DNA of 64,000 bases from Brachybacterium endophyticum (GTDB lineage Bacteria; Actinomycetota; Actinomycetes; Actinomycetales; Dermabacteraceae). Positions 46,495-55,390 of the stretch are shown here, piece by piece. Position numbers and translations under genes: made by a program. Each line of letters opens with the position of its first letter. Within the stretch, counting starts at the first letter, position 1. The DNA lies in NCBI RefSeq assembly GCF_003130585.1, contig NZ_QFKX01000004.1:124001-188000 (forward strand), in the 5' to 3' direction. The notes below the pieces were generated by a model, which was not told the origin of the DNA, ran no database searches, and worked only from the letters and a program-made list of their open reading frames with translations.

Positions 46495-48603
46495 TCAGGA
46501 CGCGCTGCGCTGGACCTGCTTGAGCTCCTTCTTGAGCTCCTGGACCTCGTCGCGCATCCGGGCCGCGACCTCGAACTGCAGGGTCTCGGCGGCCTGGTGC
46601 ATCTGCGCCGTCATCTCGTCGATCATCGCGCTGAGGTTGCCCACCGGGTCGTCGCCCAGGTCCACGGTGCGCGAGGAGACCGCGTCGACCACGTTCGCCC
46701 GCGCCCGGTCCCGGTTCACACGCTCCTTGCCGGAGCGGTAGTCGGTGGCCAGCAGGGTGTCGGTGTCGATGTCCTCACGCGCGAGCATGTCGGTGACGTC
46801 CGCGATCTTCTTGCGCAGCGGCGTGGGGTCGATCCCGTGCTCGGTGTTGTAGGCGACCTGCTTCTCGCGACGCCGGTTGGTCTCGTCGATCGCCTCGCGC
46901 ATCGAGTCGGTCACCGTGTCGGCGTACATGTGCACCTGCCCCGAGACGTTGCGGGCCGCGCGACCGATGGTCTGGATCAGCGAGGTGCGCGAGCGCAGGA
47001 AGCCCTCCTTGTCCGCATCCAGGATCGCGACCAGGGAGACCTCCGGCAGGTCGAGTCCCTCGCGCAGCAGGTTGATGCCCACCAGCACGTCGTACTCGCC
47101 CTGGCGCAGCGAGCGCAGCAGCTCGACGCGACGCAGGGTGTCGACGTCGGAGTGCAGGTACTGCACCCGCACCCCGTTCTCCAGCAGGTAGTCGGTGAGG
47201 TCCTCGGCCATGCGCTTGGTGAGCGTGGTGACCAGCACGCGCTCGTCGCGCTCGACCCGGGTCTCGATCTCCGCGCGCAGGTCGTCGATCTGCCCCTTGA
47301 CGGGCTTGACGATGACCTCGGGGTCCACGAGCCCCGTGGGCCGGATGATCTGCTCGACCACGCCGTTGCTGCGCCCCAGCTCGTAGTCGGCGGGGGTCGC
47401 CGAGAGGTACACGGTCTGCCCGGTGCGCTCGGTGAACTCCCCGAAGGTCAGCGGGCGGTTGTCCAGCGCGCTGGGCAGACGGAACCCGAAGTCCACGAGG
47501 GTGCGCTTGCGCGAGCGATCGCCCTCGTACATCGCGCCGATCTGCGGGACCGTCACGTGGGACTCGTCGATCACCAGCACGAAGTCCTCGGGGAAGTAGT
47601 CCATGAGCGTGTTCGGCGCGGTGCCCGGTCCGCGGCCGTCGAGGTGGCGCGAGTAGTTCTCGACACCGTTGGTGGTGCCCACCTGGCGCAGCATCTCGAG
47701 GTCGTGGGCGGTGCGCATGCGCAGGCGCTGCGCCTCGAGCAGCTTGTTCTGGCCCTCGAGCTCCGTGAGCCGCTCCCCCAGCTCGGACTCGATGGAGTCG
47801 ATCGCCCGGGCCAGGCGCTCGGGCCCGGCGACGTAGTGGGAGGCGGGGAAGATGTGGATGTCCTCCTCCTCCCGGATCACCTCACCGGTGACCGGGTGGA
47901 GGGTGTAGATCGCGTCGACCTCGTCGCCGAAGAACTCGATGCGGATCGCGAGCTCCTCGTACATCGGGATGATCTCGACGGTGTCGCCGCGCACCCGGAA
48001 GGTGCCGCGCACGAACTCCACGTCGTTGCGGTCGTACTGCATGTCCACGAAGCGGCGCAGCAGGTCGTCGCGGTCCACCTCGTCCCCGCGGCCCAGGCGC
48101 ACCATCCGGTCCACGTACTCCTGCGGGGTGCCCAGGCCGTAGATGCACGAGACGGAGGAGACCACGACCACGTCACGACGGGTCAGCAGCGAGTTCGTCG
48201 CGCTGTGCCGCAGACGCTCGACCTCGGCGTTGATCGAGGAGTCCTTCTCGATGTAGGTGTCCGACTGGGGGACGTAGGCCTCGGGCTGGTAGTAGTCGTA
48301 GTAGGAGACGAAGTACTCGACGGCGTTGTTGGGCAGCAGGTCCCGGAACTCGCTCGCCAGCTGCGCGGCGAGGGTCTTGTTGTGGGCCATCACCAGGGTC
48401 GGGCGCTGCAGCTTCTCGATCAGCCAGGCCGTGGTCGCGCTCTTTCCAGTGCCCGTCGCGCCCAGCAGCACGACGTCCTGCTCGCCGTCGTTGATCTTCC
48501 GCGCGAGCGCGTCGATCGCCTGCGGCTGATCGCCGGAGGGTCGGTACTCCGAGACCACCTCGAAGGGGTGGACGGAGCGGGTGAGATCGGTGACGGGGCG
48601 CAT
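46495..48603 (-). CDS. uvrB: excinuclease ABC subunit B
   Basis: A 702-residue helicase-like damage verifier. Walker A is [13 protein letters not shown] (about 45-57), the beta-hairpin region [21 protein letters not shown] follows, and helicase motifs DESHVTV and QTIGRAARN are intact. A UVR domain closes the protein ([25 protein letters not shown]) and binds UvrC. It ends 16 bases from the convergent polymerase gene. The ATG follows TAGGCT by six bases, so it is probably leaderless. Confidence 0.97.
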   Translation of the reverse strand: MRPVTDLTRSVHPFEVVSEYRPSGDQPQAIDALARKINDGEQDVVLLGATGTGKSATTAWLIEKLQRPTLVMAHNKTLAAQLASEFRDLLPNNAVEYFVSYYDYYQPEAYVPQSDTYIEKDSSINAEVERLRHSATNSLLTRRDVVVVSSVSCIYGLGTPQEYVDRMVRLGRGDEVDRDDLLRRFVDMQYDRNDVEFVRGTFRVRGDTVEIIPMYEELAIRIEFFGDEVDAIYTLHPVTGEVIREEEDIHIFPASHYVAGPERLARAIDSIESELGERLTELEGQNKLLEAQRLRMRTAHDLEMLRQVGTTNGVENYSRHLDGRGPGTAPNTLMDYFPEDFVLVIDESHVTVPQIGAMYEGDRSRKRTLVDFGFRLPSALDNRPLTFGEFTERTGQTVYLSATPADYELGRSNGVVEQIIRPTGLVDPEVIVKPVKGQIDDLRAEIETRVERDERVLVTTLTKRMAEDLTDYLLENGVRVQYLHSDVDTLRRVELLRSLRQGEYDVLVGINLLREGLDLPEVSLVAILDADKEGFLRSRTSLIQTIGRAARNVSGQVHMYADTVTDSMREAIDETNRRREKQVAYNTEHGIDPTPLRKKIADVTDMLAREDIDTDTLLATDYRSGKERVNRDRARANVVDAVSSRTVDLGDDPVGNLSAMIDEMTAQMHQAAETLQFEVAARMRDEVQELKKELKQVQRSAS

Positions 48604-48609
48604 GGCACG

Positions 48610-48615
48610 AGCCTA
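48610..48615 (-). promoter_or_regulatory. -10 box of a probable leaderless transcript (TAGGCT) for uvrB
   Basis: On the minus strand TAGGCT, six bases CGTGCC, then the ATG at 48603. No LexA-type palindrome is present in the 70 bases upstream. Confidence 0.6.
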
Positions 48616-48660
48616 CGACCCCGTCCGCGCGCACGGGGCACCGCAGCGGTCGGATCCTGT

Positions 48661-48680
48661 CCGCTGATCGCGATCAGCGG
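48661..48680. terminator. 20-bp perfect palindrome at the coaE stop codon
   Basis: CCGCTGATCGCGATCAGCGG spans the coaE stop (48674-48676). It can form a hairpin ending coaE mRNA ahead of the uvrB promoter, or a protein-binding site. Confidence 0.5.
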
Positions 48681-49411
48681 CGCGGGGTCTCCCCCAGGTC
48701 TGCGGTCCCCGTCCGCTGCTGCCGCAGACGCTCGAGCAGGACCAGGGACCTCGCACGCAGGATCTCCGGTGCGGCCGTATTCAGCAGCAGATGATCGGCC
48801 CGACGGATCCTCTCGAGATCGCTGACCTGGGCGGCCATCACGGACTCGACGTAGGCGCGGTCCCTGTCGCGGTCGCGCACCACCCGTTCGATGCGGTCCT
48901 CGCGGCGCGCGAGGACCGCGACGACGGCGTCGTACTCGTCCTCCCGACGCTTCTCGAGCAGCAGCGGGTTGTCGTGCACCACCAGCGTCTCGCCGGCCTG
49001 CAGCGCCGCGACCTCCTCCGCGATCACCGCCTCGTCGACGCGGCGCAGCACGATCGCCTCGAGATCGGCCCGCGCCGCGGGGTCGGAGAAGACCAGACGG
49101 GCGAGGGCCGGCCGGTCGACGGTGCCCGAGGCGGCGCGGATGCCCTCCCCGAAACGCTCGACGGCCTCCTCGAGGCCGTCGCCCGGCGTGTCCAGGACGG
49201 CCCGTGAGTGGGCGTCCAGATCGATCACGGTCAGGCCCGCCTCGCGCCAGGTCCGTGCGACGGTCGACTTCCCGGCGCCGATGCCCCCGGTCAGGCCGAT
49301 GCGCGCCGGAGCGGACGACTTCCCCGTGGCGTCATCGCGCGAGGATCGGCGGTCGCCAGACGTGGCGGGATCCGCCGCCGGGTCGGTCGCGGGGTCGGGT
49401 GCGGAGGCCAT
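48674..49411 (-). CDS. coaE: dephospho-CoA kinase
   Basis: A 245-residue kinase for the last step of CoA synthesis. A Pro/Asp/Ala-rich N-terminal extension of about 35 residues precedes the P-loop IGLTGGIGAGKSTVARTW, then VIDLDAHSRAVL and HDNPLLLEKRREDEYDAVV. The ATG at 49411 follows TACGAT by six bases and is taken as a leaderless start; the core domain would alternatively fit a later start. It sits before uvrB, as in many actinobacteria, but separated from rpsA. Confidence 0.92.
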   Translation of the reverse strand: MASAPDPATDPAADPATSGDRRSSRDDATGKSSAPARIGLTGGIGAGKSTVARTWREAGLTVIDLDAHSRAVLDTPGDGLEEAVERFGEGIRAASGTVDRPALARLVFSDPAARADLEAIVLRRVDEAVIAEEVAALQAGETLVVHDNPLLLEKRREDEYDAVVAVLARREDRIERVVRDRDRDRAYVESVMAAQVSDLERIRRADHLLLNTAAPEILRARSLVLLERLRQQRTGTADLGETPRR

Positions 49412-49417
49412 GCACCG

Positions 49418-49423
49418 ATCGTA
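49418..49423 (-). promoter_or_regulatory. -10 box of a probable leaderless transcript (TACGAT) for coaE
   Basis: On the minus strand TACGAT, six bases CGGTGC, then the ATG at 49411. Confidence 0.6.
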
Positions 49424-49498
49424 GAGGGGTGACGGCCGCGGGCGGCAGCTCACCGGTCATCGGCGTCACAGGCCGTCGCACGGCGCGCCCGGGGGCAG

Positions 49499-49504
49499 TA
49501 CCGT
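49499..49504 (+). promoter_or_regulatory. possible -10 box (TACCGT) for the TRIC-like gene
   Basis: TACCGT precedes the GTG at 49512 by seven bases, and no ribosome-binding site is seen. Confidence 0.45.
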
Positions 49505-49511
49505 CGTCACC

Positions 49512-50438
49512 GTGGATCCCCTCGAACTGCTGGTCACCAACGACCTCCTGCGCGGGCTGGACCTGCTGGGCGTGTTCATCATGGGCGTGGCGGCGGGTGC
49601 CCTCGCCGCGCGTCTGGACTTCGATGCGGTCGGCTTCGCGATCATCGGCATCGTCGCCGGGCTCGGCGGCGGTCTCGTGCGTGACCTCATCATCGGCGTG
49701 GACGTCCCCGCCGCCTTCGACGGCCCCTGGTACCTCGCGTGCGCTCTCGCGGGCTCGGCGTTCTCCCTGCTGGTCTCCGCCGAGGCCACCTGGTGGCGAC
49801 GCACGGTCACGCTGCTGGACATCATCGCGATGGCCCTGTGGGCGGCGACGGGAACCGCGAAGTCGATCGGCTTCGGTCTCGAGCCGCTGCCGGCGGTCCT
49901 GCTGGGGGTGACCAGCGCGGTGGGCGGCGGTGTCATCCGCGACGTCCTCGTCGGCCGCGTACCGGCGATCTTCGGCGGCGGTCCCCTGTACGCGACCGGG
50001 GCGCTGGTGACCGCGATCGCGACGTGGGTGGTGGTGCGCCTCGGCCTGCCCTCGGCCGCCGTGCTGGTCGCCGTCGCCCTCGGGGCGCTGCTGGCGATCC
50101 TCGCGGCCTGGCGGCGCTGGCGCCTGCCCGGCGGGCGCGAATGGCAGGTGACGCTCTCGGCCTCGCAGATGAAGTCGCTCGTGCGGCGCGTGCGCAAGGA
50201 CGAGCGTCAGCGGGTCGCCCTGCAGACCGGTGCGATCCCCGTGGTCGACGAGAGCGTCGACGACTTCGCCGAGGACTCCACGAGCGAGGACGTCGATGCC
50301 GCCGGCTACGAGCGCCGAGCCCTGGGCACCGATGCCGACGTGCTGGATCCCGAGAGCGGATCGTTCGCCCCCACCAGGTTCCGGCCCGAGGAGGGCGAGG
50401 ACACCGCTCAGGAGCCGGAGCGCCGCGAGGACTCGTGA
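49512..50438 (+). CDS. TRIC/UPF0126 family membrane channel-like protein
   Basis: A 308-residue inner-membrane protein with seven predicted helices (about 15-210) formed by two repeated halves, each with a GGGxxRD motif: GLGGGLVRDLIIGVDVP and AVGGGVIRDVLVGRVPAI. This is the bacterial homologue of trimeric intracellular cation channels; glycine or cation transport has been suggested for relatives. A long acidic cytosolic tail (about 225-308) is an extra not usual in the family. The start is GTG, probably leaderless. Confidence 0.9.
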   Translation: MDPLELLVTNDLLRGLDLLGVFIMGVAAGALAARLDFDAVGFAIIGIVAGLGGGLVRDLIIGVDVPAAFDGPWYLACALAGSAFSLLVSAEATWWRRTVTLLDIIAMALWAATGTAKSIGFGLEPLPAVLLGVTSAVGGGVIRDVLVGRVPAIFGGGPLYATGALVTAIATWVVVRLGLPSAAVLVAVALGALLAILAAWRRWRLPGGREWQVTLSASQMKSLVRRVRKDERQRVALQTGAIPVVDESVDDFAEDSTSEDVDAAGYERRALGTDADVLDPESGSFAPTRFRPEEGEDTAQEPERREDS

Positions 50439-50517
50439 GTACTGCGAGGACTCCTGGCCCCGCGAGGCCCCCTGGCCCCCGGGCGCCGCTCGCGTGCCGC
50501 TGAACGGGGTCCCTCGC

Positions 50518-51309
50518 TCAGGGGCGCAGCGCCTCGAGCATCCCCGCCACGTCCTCGGCGGCGAGCTGTCCGGGGGCCGAGGCCTCGCCGGCGCTGGCGA
50601 AGGTGGCCGCGGACCCGAACGTCTCGGCCGCGACGCGGCTGACCGCGCCCAGGGGCCCCATCGAGATCGCGATGTGGGGGCCGTGCCCCTCGCGGGCGAC
50701 CTCGAGGCTCGCGCCGAGCAGGGTCAGCACGTCCTCGGCCCGACGCGGGGTGACGGCGATCTTGGGGGCGTCCGCGCCCCGCTCCCGCGCCTCGCGCAGG
50801 TGAGCCGTGATCCGCACGTGTGCAGGCGTGCGCTCGAAGTCGTGGGAGGAGCCGACGACGGCCAGGGAGCGCCCATGGGCCGCCTCGATCACGCGGTCGA
50901 CCGCACGGCGACCACGCGCGGTCTCGATGTCCACGGCGTCCACGAGGGGGCTCCCGTCATCGGCCGAGGCGTCGATGCCCGCCAGCAGCGTCTTCTCGAG
51001 TGTGCCGTCGTCGATCGTGCGGCCCCCGCCCTCGGCCGCTGTCCGCACCGTCAGCAGCAGGCCGCGCCCGGGCCCGATCCGCTCGCGCAGGAGCGGGAGC
51101 AGGAAGAGCAGCTCCTCGCGGTGCCGATCCCCGGGGAGATCAGGGGCGAACAGGTCCGCGCGCCATTCGACGAGGCGGGCAGGCCCGGTCAGCGCCAGGT
51201 CCGCCTGCTCGAGGACGGACTGCGGTGTGGTCCCGGTGAGCGGGACGATGATCTCGGGCGTCCCCTCTCCCAGGACCGCGTCCCGGATCCGCACGCTGCG
51301 CGAGCTCAT
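50518..51309 (-). CDS. aroD: type I 3-dehydroquinate dehydratase
   Basis: A 263-residue Schiff-base dehydratase of the shikimate pathway. VEWRADLF carries the conserved Glu and Arg, GSSHDFERTP the catalytic His, and PKIAVTPR the Schiff-base Lys; SMGPLGAVSR closes the site. Many actinobacteria use the unrelated type II enzyme (AroQ) at this operon position, so the type I gene is a replacement. It lies four bases after aroB and uses a GGAGTGA ribosome-binding site that includes the aroB end. Confidence 0.93.
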   Translation of the reverse strand: MSSRSVRIRDAVLGEGTPEIIVPLTGTTPQSVLEQADLALTGPARLVEWRADLFAPDLPGDRHREELLFLLPLLRERIGPGRGLLLTVRTAAEGGGRTIDDGTLEKTLLAGIDASADDGSPLVDAVDIETARGRRAVDRVIEAAHGRSLAVVGSSHDFERTPAHVRITAHLREARERGADAPKIAVTPRRAEDVLTLLGASLEVAREGHGPHIAISMGPLGAVSRVAAETFGSAATFASAGEASAPGQLAAEDVAGMLEALRP

Positions 51310-51313
51310 CGGC

Positions 51314-52396
51314 TCACTCCGCGGTGATCGCGGCGTAGGCGGCCAACAGCAGCGCCGGGTCGGGCCCCTCGAGCCGGGAGACGCGGCCGATCCGGTCCAG
51401 GACGACGAAGCGCAGCACCCCGGCCCGGCTCTTCTTGTCGCGCTTCATCGCGTCCTCGAGCTTGGGCCACTGGCGGTCACGGTAGGTGGTGGGCAGCCCC
51501 AGCGAGGTGAGCACGGACCGATGGCGGTCGACGTCGGCCTCGGAGAGCTTGCCCGCGAGATGGGAGAGCTCGGCCACGAACATCATGCCCACCGAGACGG
51601 CGGCGCCGTGGCGCCACTGGTAGCGCTCGTTGTGCTCGATCGCGTGGCCCAGGGTGTGCCCGTAGTTCAGGATCTCCCGCTCACCGGTCTCGGTGAGGTC
51701 CTCGGAGACCACGCGGGCCTTCACGCGGATCGCGCGCTCCATGATCTCGCGGAAGGCGGGTGTGGCGATGTCGAGAACGGCGGCCGGGTCCTCCTCGACG
51801 ATCTCGAGGATCCGGGTGTCCTCGATGAGCCCGATCTTGACCACCTCGGCGAGACCGGCGGTGACGTCGTTCGCGCCCAGCCCCGCGAGGACGTCGAGGT
51901 CCTCGACGACGGCGATGGGCGGATGGAAGGAGCCCACGAGGTTCTTGCCCTCGGCCGTGTTGATGCCCGTCTTCCCGCCCACGGCGGCATCGACCATCGC
52001 GGCGACCGTGGTGGGGACCTGCAGCACGTCGATGCCGCGCAGCCAGGTCGCGGCGACGAAGCCCGCGAGGTCGGTCGCAGCACCGCCGCCCAGGCCGATC
52101 ACGAGATCCTGGCGGGAGAGCTCGGCCTGACCGCAGACCTGCCAGAGGAATCCGGCGACCTGCGCGGTCTTGGCCTCCTCGCCGTCGGGGACCTCCGCGA
52201 GGAACGCCGAGCGGTCGGTCGCGGTGATCGCCTCGCACAACTCGTCGGCGACCGTGCGCAGGCTCGGCTGGTGCACGATCACGACCCGTCGCGCCCGCTC
52301 GGGCAGCTGGGCGGGGATGCCGGGGAGAAGGCCACGGCCCACCTGCACCTCGTAGCTCCCCTGCGGCGTGCCCACCGGGATGACCGTCGTGCTCAT
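51314..52396 (-). CDS. aroB: 3-dehydroquinate synthase
   Basis: A 360-residue NAD- and metal-dependent cyclase forming the shikimate ring. GLGGGAATDLAGFVAATWLRG binds NAD, QVPTTVAAMVDAAVGGKTGIN is the family signature, and GHTLGHAIEH provides metal His ligands. It overlaps aroK by four bases (ATGA). Confidence 0.96.
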   Translation of the reverse strand: MSTTVIPVGTPQGSYEVQVGRGLLPGIPAQLPERARRVVIVHQPSLRTVADELCEAITATDRSAFLAEVPDGEEAKTAQVAGFLWQVCGQAELSRQDLVIGLGGGAATDLAGFVAATWLRGIDVLQVPTTVAAMVDAAVGGKTGINTAEGKNLVGSFHPPIAVVEDLDVLAGLGANDVTAGLAEVVKIGLIEDTRILEIVEEDPAAVLDIATPAFREIMERAIRVKARVVSEDLTETGEREILNYGHTLGHAIEHNERYQWRHGAAVSVGMMFVAELSHLAGKLSEADVDRHRSVLTSLGLPTTYRDRQWPKLEDAMKRDKKSRAGVLRFVVLDRIGRVSRLEGPDPALLLAAYAAITAE

Positions 52397-53052
52397 GCGT
52401 CCTCCTTCGTGCCGGGCGCGGCGGCGCCCACCTGGTCGATCGTCGTGCCGGGTTCGTGGTCGCGCTCCGTCTCGCGGACCGCCGCGATCACGCGACGCGC
52501 CACCGCGGGGACGTCCCCGCGGCTCGCCTCGATGCTCCACCGGGCCGCCTCGCGGTACAGAGGGAGCCGCTCCGCGGTGAGGGTGCGCCAGCGCTCGAGC
52601 GGGTCCTCCCCGGCGAGCATCGGACGTCCGCGTCCCGCGTGCACGCGCCGCAGGGCCGCGCTCTCGTCGATCTCGAGCAGCACCGTCGGGTGGGACGCCA
52701 CCAGCGCGCGGGACGCAGGGTCGCCGACCGCTCCCCCGCCCAGCGCGAGCACACCGGCGTGGGTGGCCAGGGCGTGCGCGAGAACGCGCGCCTCGAGACG
52801 GCGGAAGGCCTCCTCCCCGTCGGCGGCGAAGATCTCGGGGATGCTGCGCCCGTCCCGATCCACGATCAGGGCGTCGAGGTCCGCGAAGGGGACGCCCAGG
52901 CGCCGGGCGACCTCGCGCCCGACCGTGGTCTTCCCCGCGCCCATCGGGCCGATCAGCACCAGACGCGGCCCGTGCACCGGTGGCGGGGAGGGCAGCGGGT
53001 GGCGGGCGGTGTGCTCCGGCCGCTCCGGGGACTCCGCGGACTCCGAGCTCAC
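52393..53052 (-). CDS. aroK: shikimate kinase
   Basis: A 219-residue kinase. A Ser/Glu/Pro-rich N-terminal tail of about 35 residues precedes the P-loop [13 protein letters not shown], then [13 protein letters not shown] with the substrate Asp, and [11 protein letters not shown]. The GTG at 53052 overlaps the aroC stop by four bases and sets the start. It phosphorylates shikimate ahead of EPSP synthase, which is encoded elsewhere. Confidence 0.95.
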   Translation of the reverse strand: MSSESAESPERPEHTARHPLPSPPPVHGPRLVLIGPMGAGKTTVGREVARRLGVPFADLDALIVDRDGRSIPEIFAADGEEAFRRLEARVLAHALATHAGVLALGGGAVGDPASRALVASHPTVLLEIDESAALRRVHAGRGRPMLAGEDPLERWRTLTAERLPLYREAARWSIEASRGDVPAVARRVIAAVRETERDHEPGTTIDQVGAAAPGTKEDA

Positions 53053-54320
53053 GAATCGCCGCCGTGACCGCGGCTCGCCTGCAGCTCGGTCGTCTCCTGC
53101 AGGTGGGCGCGGATCTCCTCGACGCTGTCCCCACCGGTCTTCTCGAGCAGGGCGTCGGCGAGGGTCAGCGCGACCACGGCCTCGGCGATGACGGCTGCGG
53201 GGGCGACCGCGCACACGTCGGAGCGCTGGTGGTTGGCGGTGGCCTCGCCGCCGGTCGCCACGTCCACGGTGCGCAGGGCACGCGGGACCGTCGAGATGGG
53301 CTTGAGCGCTCCGCGGACGCGGATCACCTGGCCGTTGCTCATGCCCCCTTCGAGGCCGCCGGCGCGGTTGGTCACGCGAGGGTACTCGCGGTCGTCGTGG
53401 GAGGGCAGGGCGGGGTCGCCCTCGCCCGCGTCGCGGCCGATCGGCAGGATCTCGTCGTGGGCGCGGGAGCCGCGGCGAGCAGCAGTCGCGAAGCCGTCGC
53501 CGATCTCGACGCCCTTCATCGCCTGGATGGACATGATCGCCTGGGCGAGACGTCCGTCGAGCTTGCGGTCCCACTGGGTGTGGGACCCGAGCCCCACCGG
53601 CACGCCGTAGGCGAGGACCTCGACGACGCCGCCCAGGGTGTCGCCGTCGGCCTTGGCGTCGTCGACCTCGGCCACCATCGCCGCCGACGTCTGCTCGTCG
53701 AAGCAGCGCAGCGGATCGGCATCCAGTGCCTCGGCGTCCTCGGGCGTGGGCAGCGCGGCCCCGTCGGGAACGCGGACACCGCCGACCCCGAGCGTGTGGG
53801 AGACCAGGCGGATGCCCGCGGCCTGCTCGAGGAGCGCGGCGGCCACGCGGCCGGCGGCGACACGCGCCGCGGTCTCACGGGCGCTCGCGCGCTCGAGCAC
53901 CGGGCGGGCGTCCTCGAAGCCGTACTTGAGCATCCCGGAGAGGTCGGCATGACCGGGGCGGGGCCGGGTGAGCGGGCGGTTGCGGGCGATCTCGCGCTCG
54001 TCGCCCGTCCCGGCGTCGACGAGCAGGTCCTCGCGGGCCACCGGATCGGCCGACATCACCTTCTCCCACTTCGGCCACTCGGAGTTCGCGATCTCGATCG
54101 CGAGCGGCGAGCCGATGGTGCGCCCGTGACGGAGACCGCCCGGGATGCGCACCACGTCCTGCTCGAACTTCTGGCGGCTCCCGCGGCCGTGGCCGAGCCG
54201 GCGGCGCGCGAGCGCCGCACGCAGGTCGTCACTGGTCAGCTCGATCCCGGCGGGGACGCCGTCGAGCAGGGAGATCAGGGAGGGGCCGTGGGATTCCCCG
54301 GCCGTGAGCCAGCGCAGCAT
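53049..54320 (-). CDS. aroC: chorismate synthase
   Basis: A 423-residue FMN-dependent lyase making chorismate, longer than the usual 360-400 residues because of inserts in the middle. Signatures visible are GESHGPSL near the N-terminus, [26 protein letters not shown] and [14 protein letters not shown]. It is the first gene of the aroC-aroK-aroB-aroD operon, all joined by overlaps or four-base gaps. GAGAAT seven bases before the ATG could be the -10 of a leaderless transcript. Confidence 0.96.
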   Translation of the reverse strand: MLRWLTAGESHGPSLISLLDGVPAGIELTSDDLRAALARRRLGHGRGSRQKFEQDVVRIPGGLRHGRTIGSPLAIEIANSEWPKWEKVMSADPVAREDLLVDAGTGDEREIARNRPLTRPRPGHADLSGMLKYGFEDARPVLERASARETAARVAAGRVAAALLEQAAGIRLVSHTLGVGGVRVPDGAALPTPEDAEALDADPLRCFDEQTSAAMVAEVDDAKADGDTLGGVVEVLAYGVPVGLGSHTQWDRKLDGRLAQAIMSIQAMKGVEIGDGFATAARRGSRAHDEILPIGRDAGEGDPALPSHDDREYPRVTNRAGGLEGGMSNGQVIRVRGALKPISTVPRALRTVDVATGGEATANHQRSDVCAVAPAAVIAEAVVALTLADALLEKTGGDSVEEIRAHLQETTELQASRGHGGDS

Positions 54321-54413
54321 GATCCCGATTCTCTCACGCGGGCACGGCAGGGCACGCCGCCGTCCGCGCCCCAGTCGGGTCGGAGCGGCGGCGCGGCGCC
54401 CGGCCGGTGCCGC

Positions 54414-55244
54414 TCAGTCCTCGTCGAGCTCCACGGACTCCAGCGGGGTGAGCTGCTCGACGAGCGGGACCAGGTCCGAGATGCCGGAGAGCACCGTGGT
54501 GGGGCGGAAGGGGTACTTCTCGATGTCGGCCTCGAGGGTGGAGCCGGTGAGCACCAGCACCGAGCGCATACCCGCCTCCAGCCCGGACTTCACGTCGGTG
54601 TCCATGCGGTCGCCGATCATCACGGAGGTCTCCGAGTGCCCTCCGATGCGGTTCAGGGCGGTGCGCATCATCAGCGGGTTGGGCTTGCCCACGTAGTAGG
54701 GCTGGATGCCGGTGGCGGCGGTGATCATGGCCGCCACCGACCCGGTGGCCGGCAACGGCCCCTCCGCACTGGGTCCGGAGACGTCGGGATTGGTGGCGAT
54801 GAACTTCGCGCCCTTGGAGATCAGGCGGATCGCGCGGGTGATCGACTCGAAGGAGTACGTGCGGGTCTCCCCCAGCACGACGAACTCGACGTCGGTGTCG
54901 GCGAGGATGAACCCCTCCTCGTGCATGGCGCTGGTCAGTCCTGCCTCGCCGATCACGTACGCGGAGGATCCGGGGGCCTGCTCGGCGAGGAACCTGGCGG
55001 TCGCCAGGGCGCTCGTCCAGATGGCCTCCTCGGGGATGTCGATGCCGCTGCGCGAGAGCCTCGCCCTCAGATCGCGGGGCGTGAAGATCGAGTTGTTCGT
55101 GAGCACCAGGAACGGTCGCCCGAAGCGCTGGAGCGCGGCGATGAAGTCCGATGCCCCGGGCAGGGCGGACTGCTCGTGGACGAGCACCCCGTCCATGTCG
55201 GTCAGCCAGGAGTGGATCGGATGGTCCTCGAGCACTGTGGTCAT
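54414..55244 (-). CDS. HAD-IIA (NagD-like) phosphatase
   Basis: A 276-residue hydrolase. HAD motif I is LTDMDGVLVHE, motif II VLTNNS, and motif IV GDRMDTDVKSG; a C2a cap lies between. The family includes NagD and PGP-like phosphatases of sugar or nucleotide phosphates; the substrate is unknown. The ATG at 55244 is preferred since CACACT lies six bases upstream (leaderless type) and homology starts there. Confidence 0.9.
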   Translation of the reverse strand: MTTVLEDHPIHSWLTDMDGVLVHEQSALPGASDFIAALQRFGRPFLVLTNNSIFTPRDLRARLSRSGIDIPEEAIWTSALATARFLAEQAPGSSAYVIGEAGLTSAMHEEGFILADTDVEFVVLGETRTYSFESITRAIRLISKGAKFIATNPDVSGPSAEGPLPATGSVAAMITAATGIQPYYVGKPNPLMMRTALNRIGGHSETSVMIGDRMDTDVKSGLEAGMRSVLVLTGSTLEADIEKYPFRPTTVLSGISDLVPLVEQLTPLESVELDED

Positions 55245-55310
55245 GCCCCTAGTGTGCCCTGTCGGCGCGGCCCGGTGGCACCGCACCTGCCCGGACGCCC
55301 GTCACACACG

Positions 55311-55346
55311 ACGACGGGCGCCACCCCGAGGGGTGGCGCCCGTCGT
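55311..55346. terminator. terminator of rpsA
   Basis: A perfect 16-bp stem (ACGACGGGCGCCACCC, complement at 55331-55346) with loop CGAG. It lies 45 bases after the rpsA stop on the minus strand, before the HAD gene promoter. Confidence 0.85.
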
Positions 55347-55390
55347 CCGTGCGACCGATCAGCGGATCGGTGCGCAGCCGATCACGCGGA

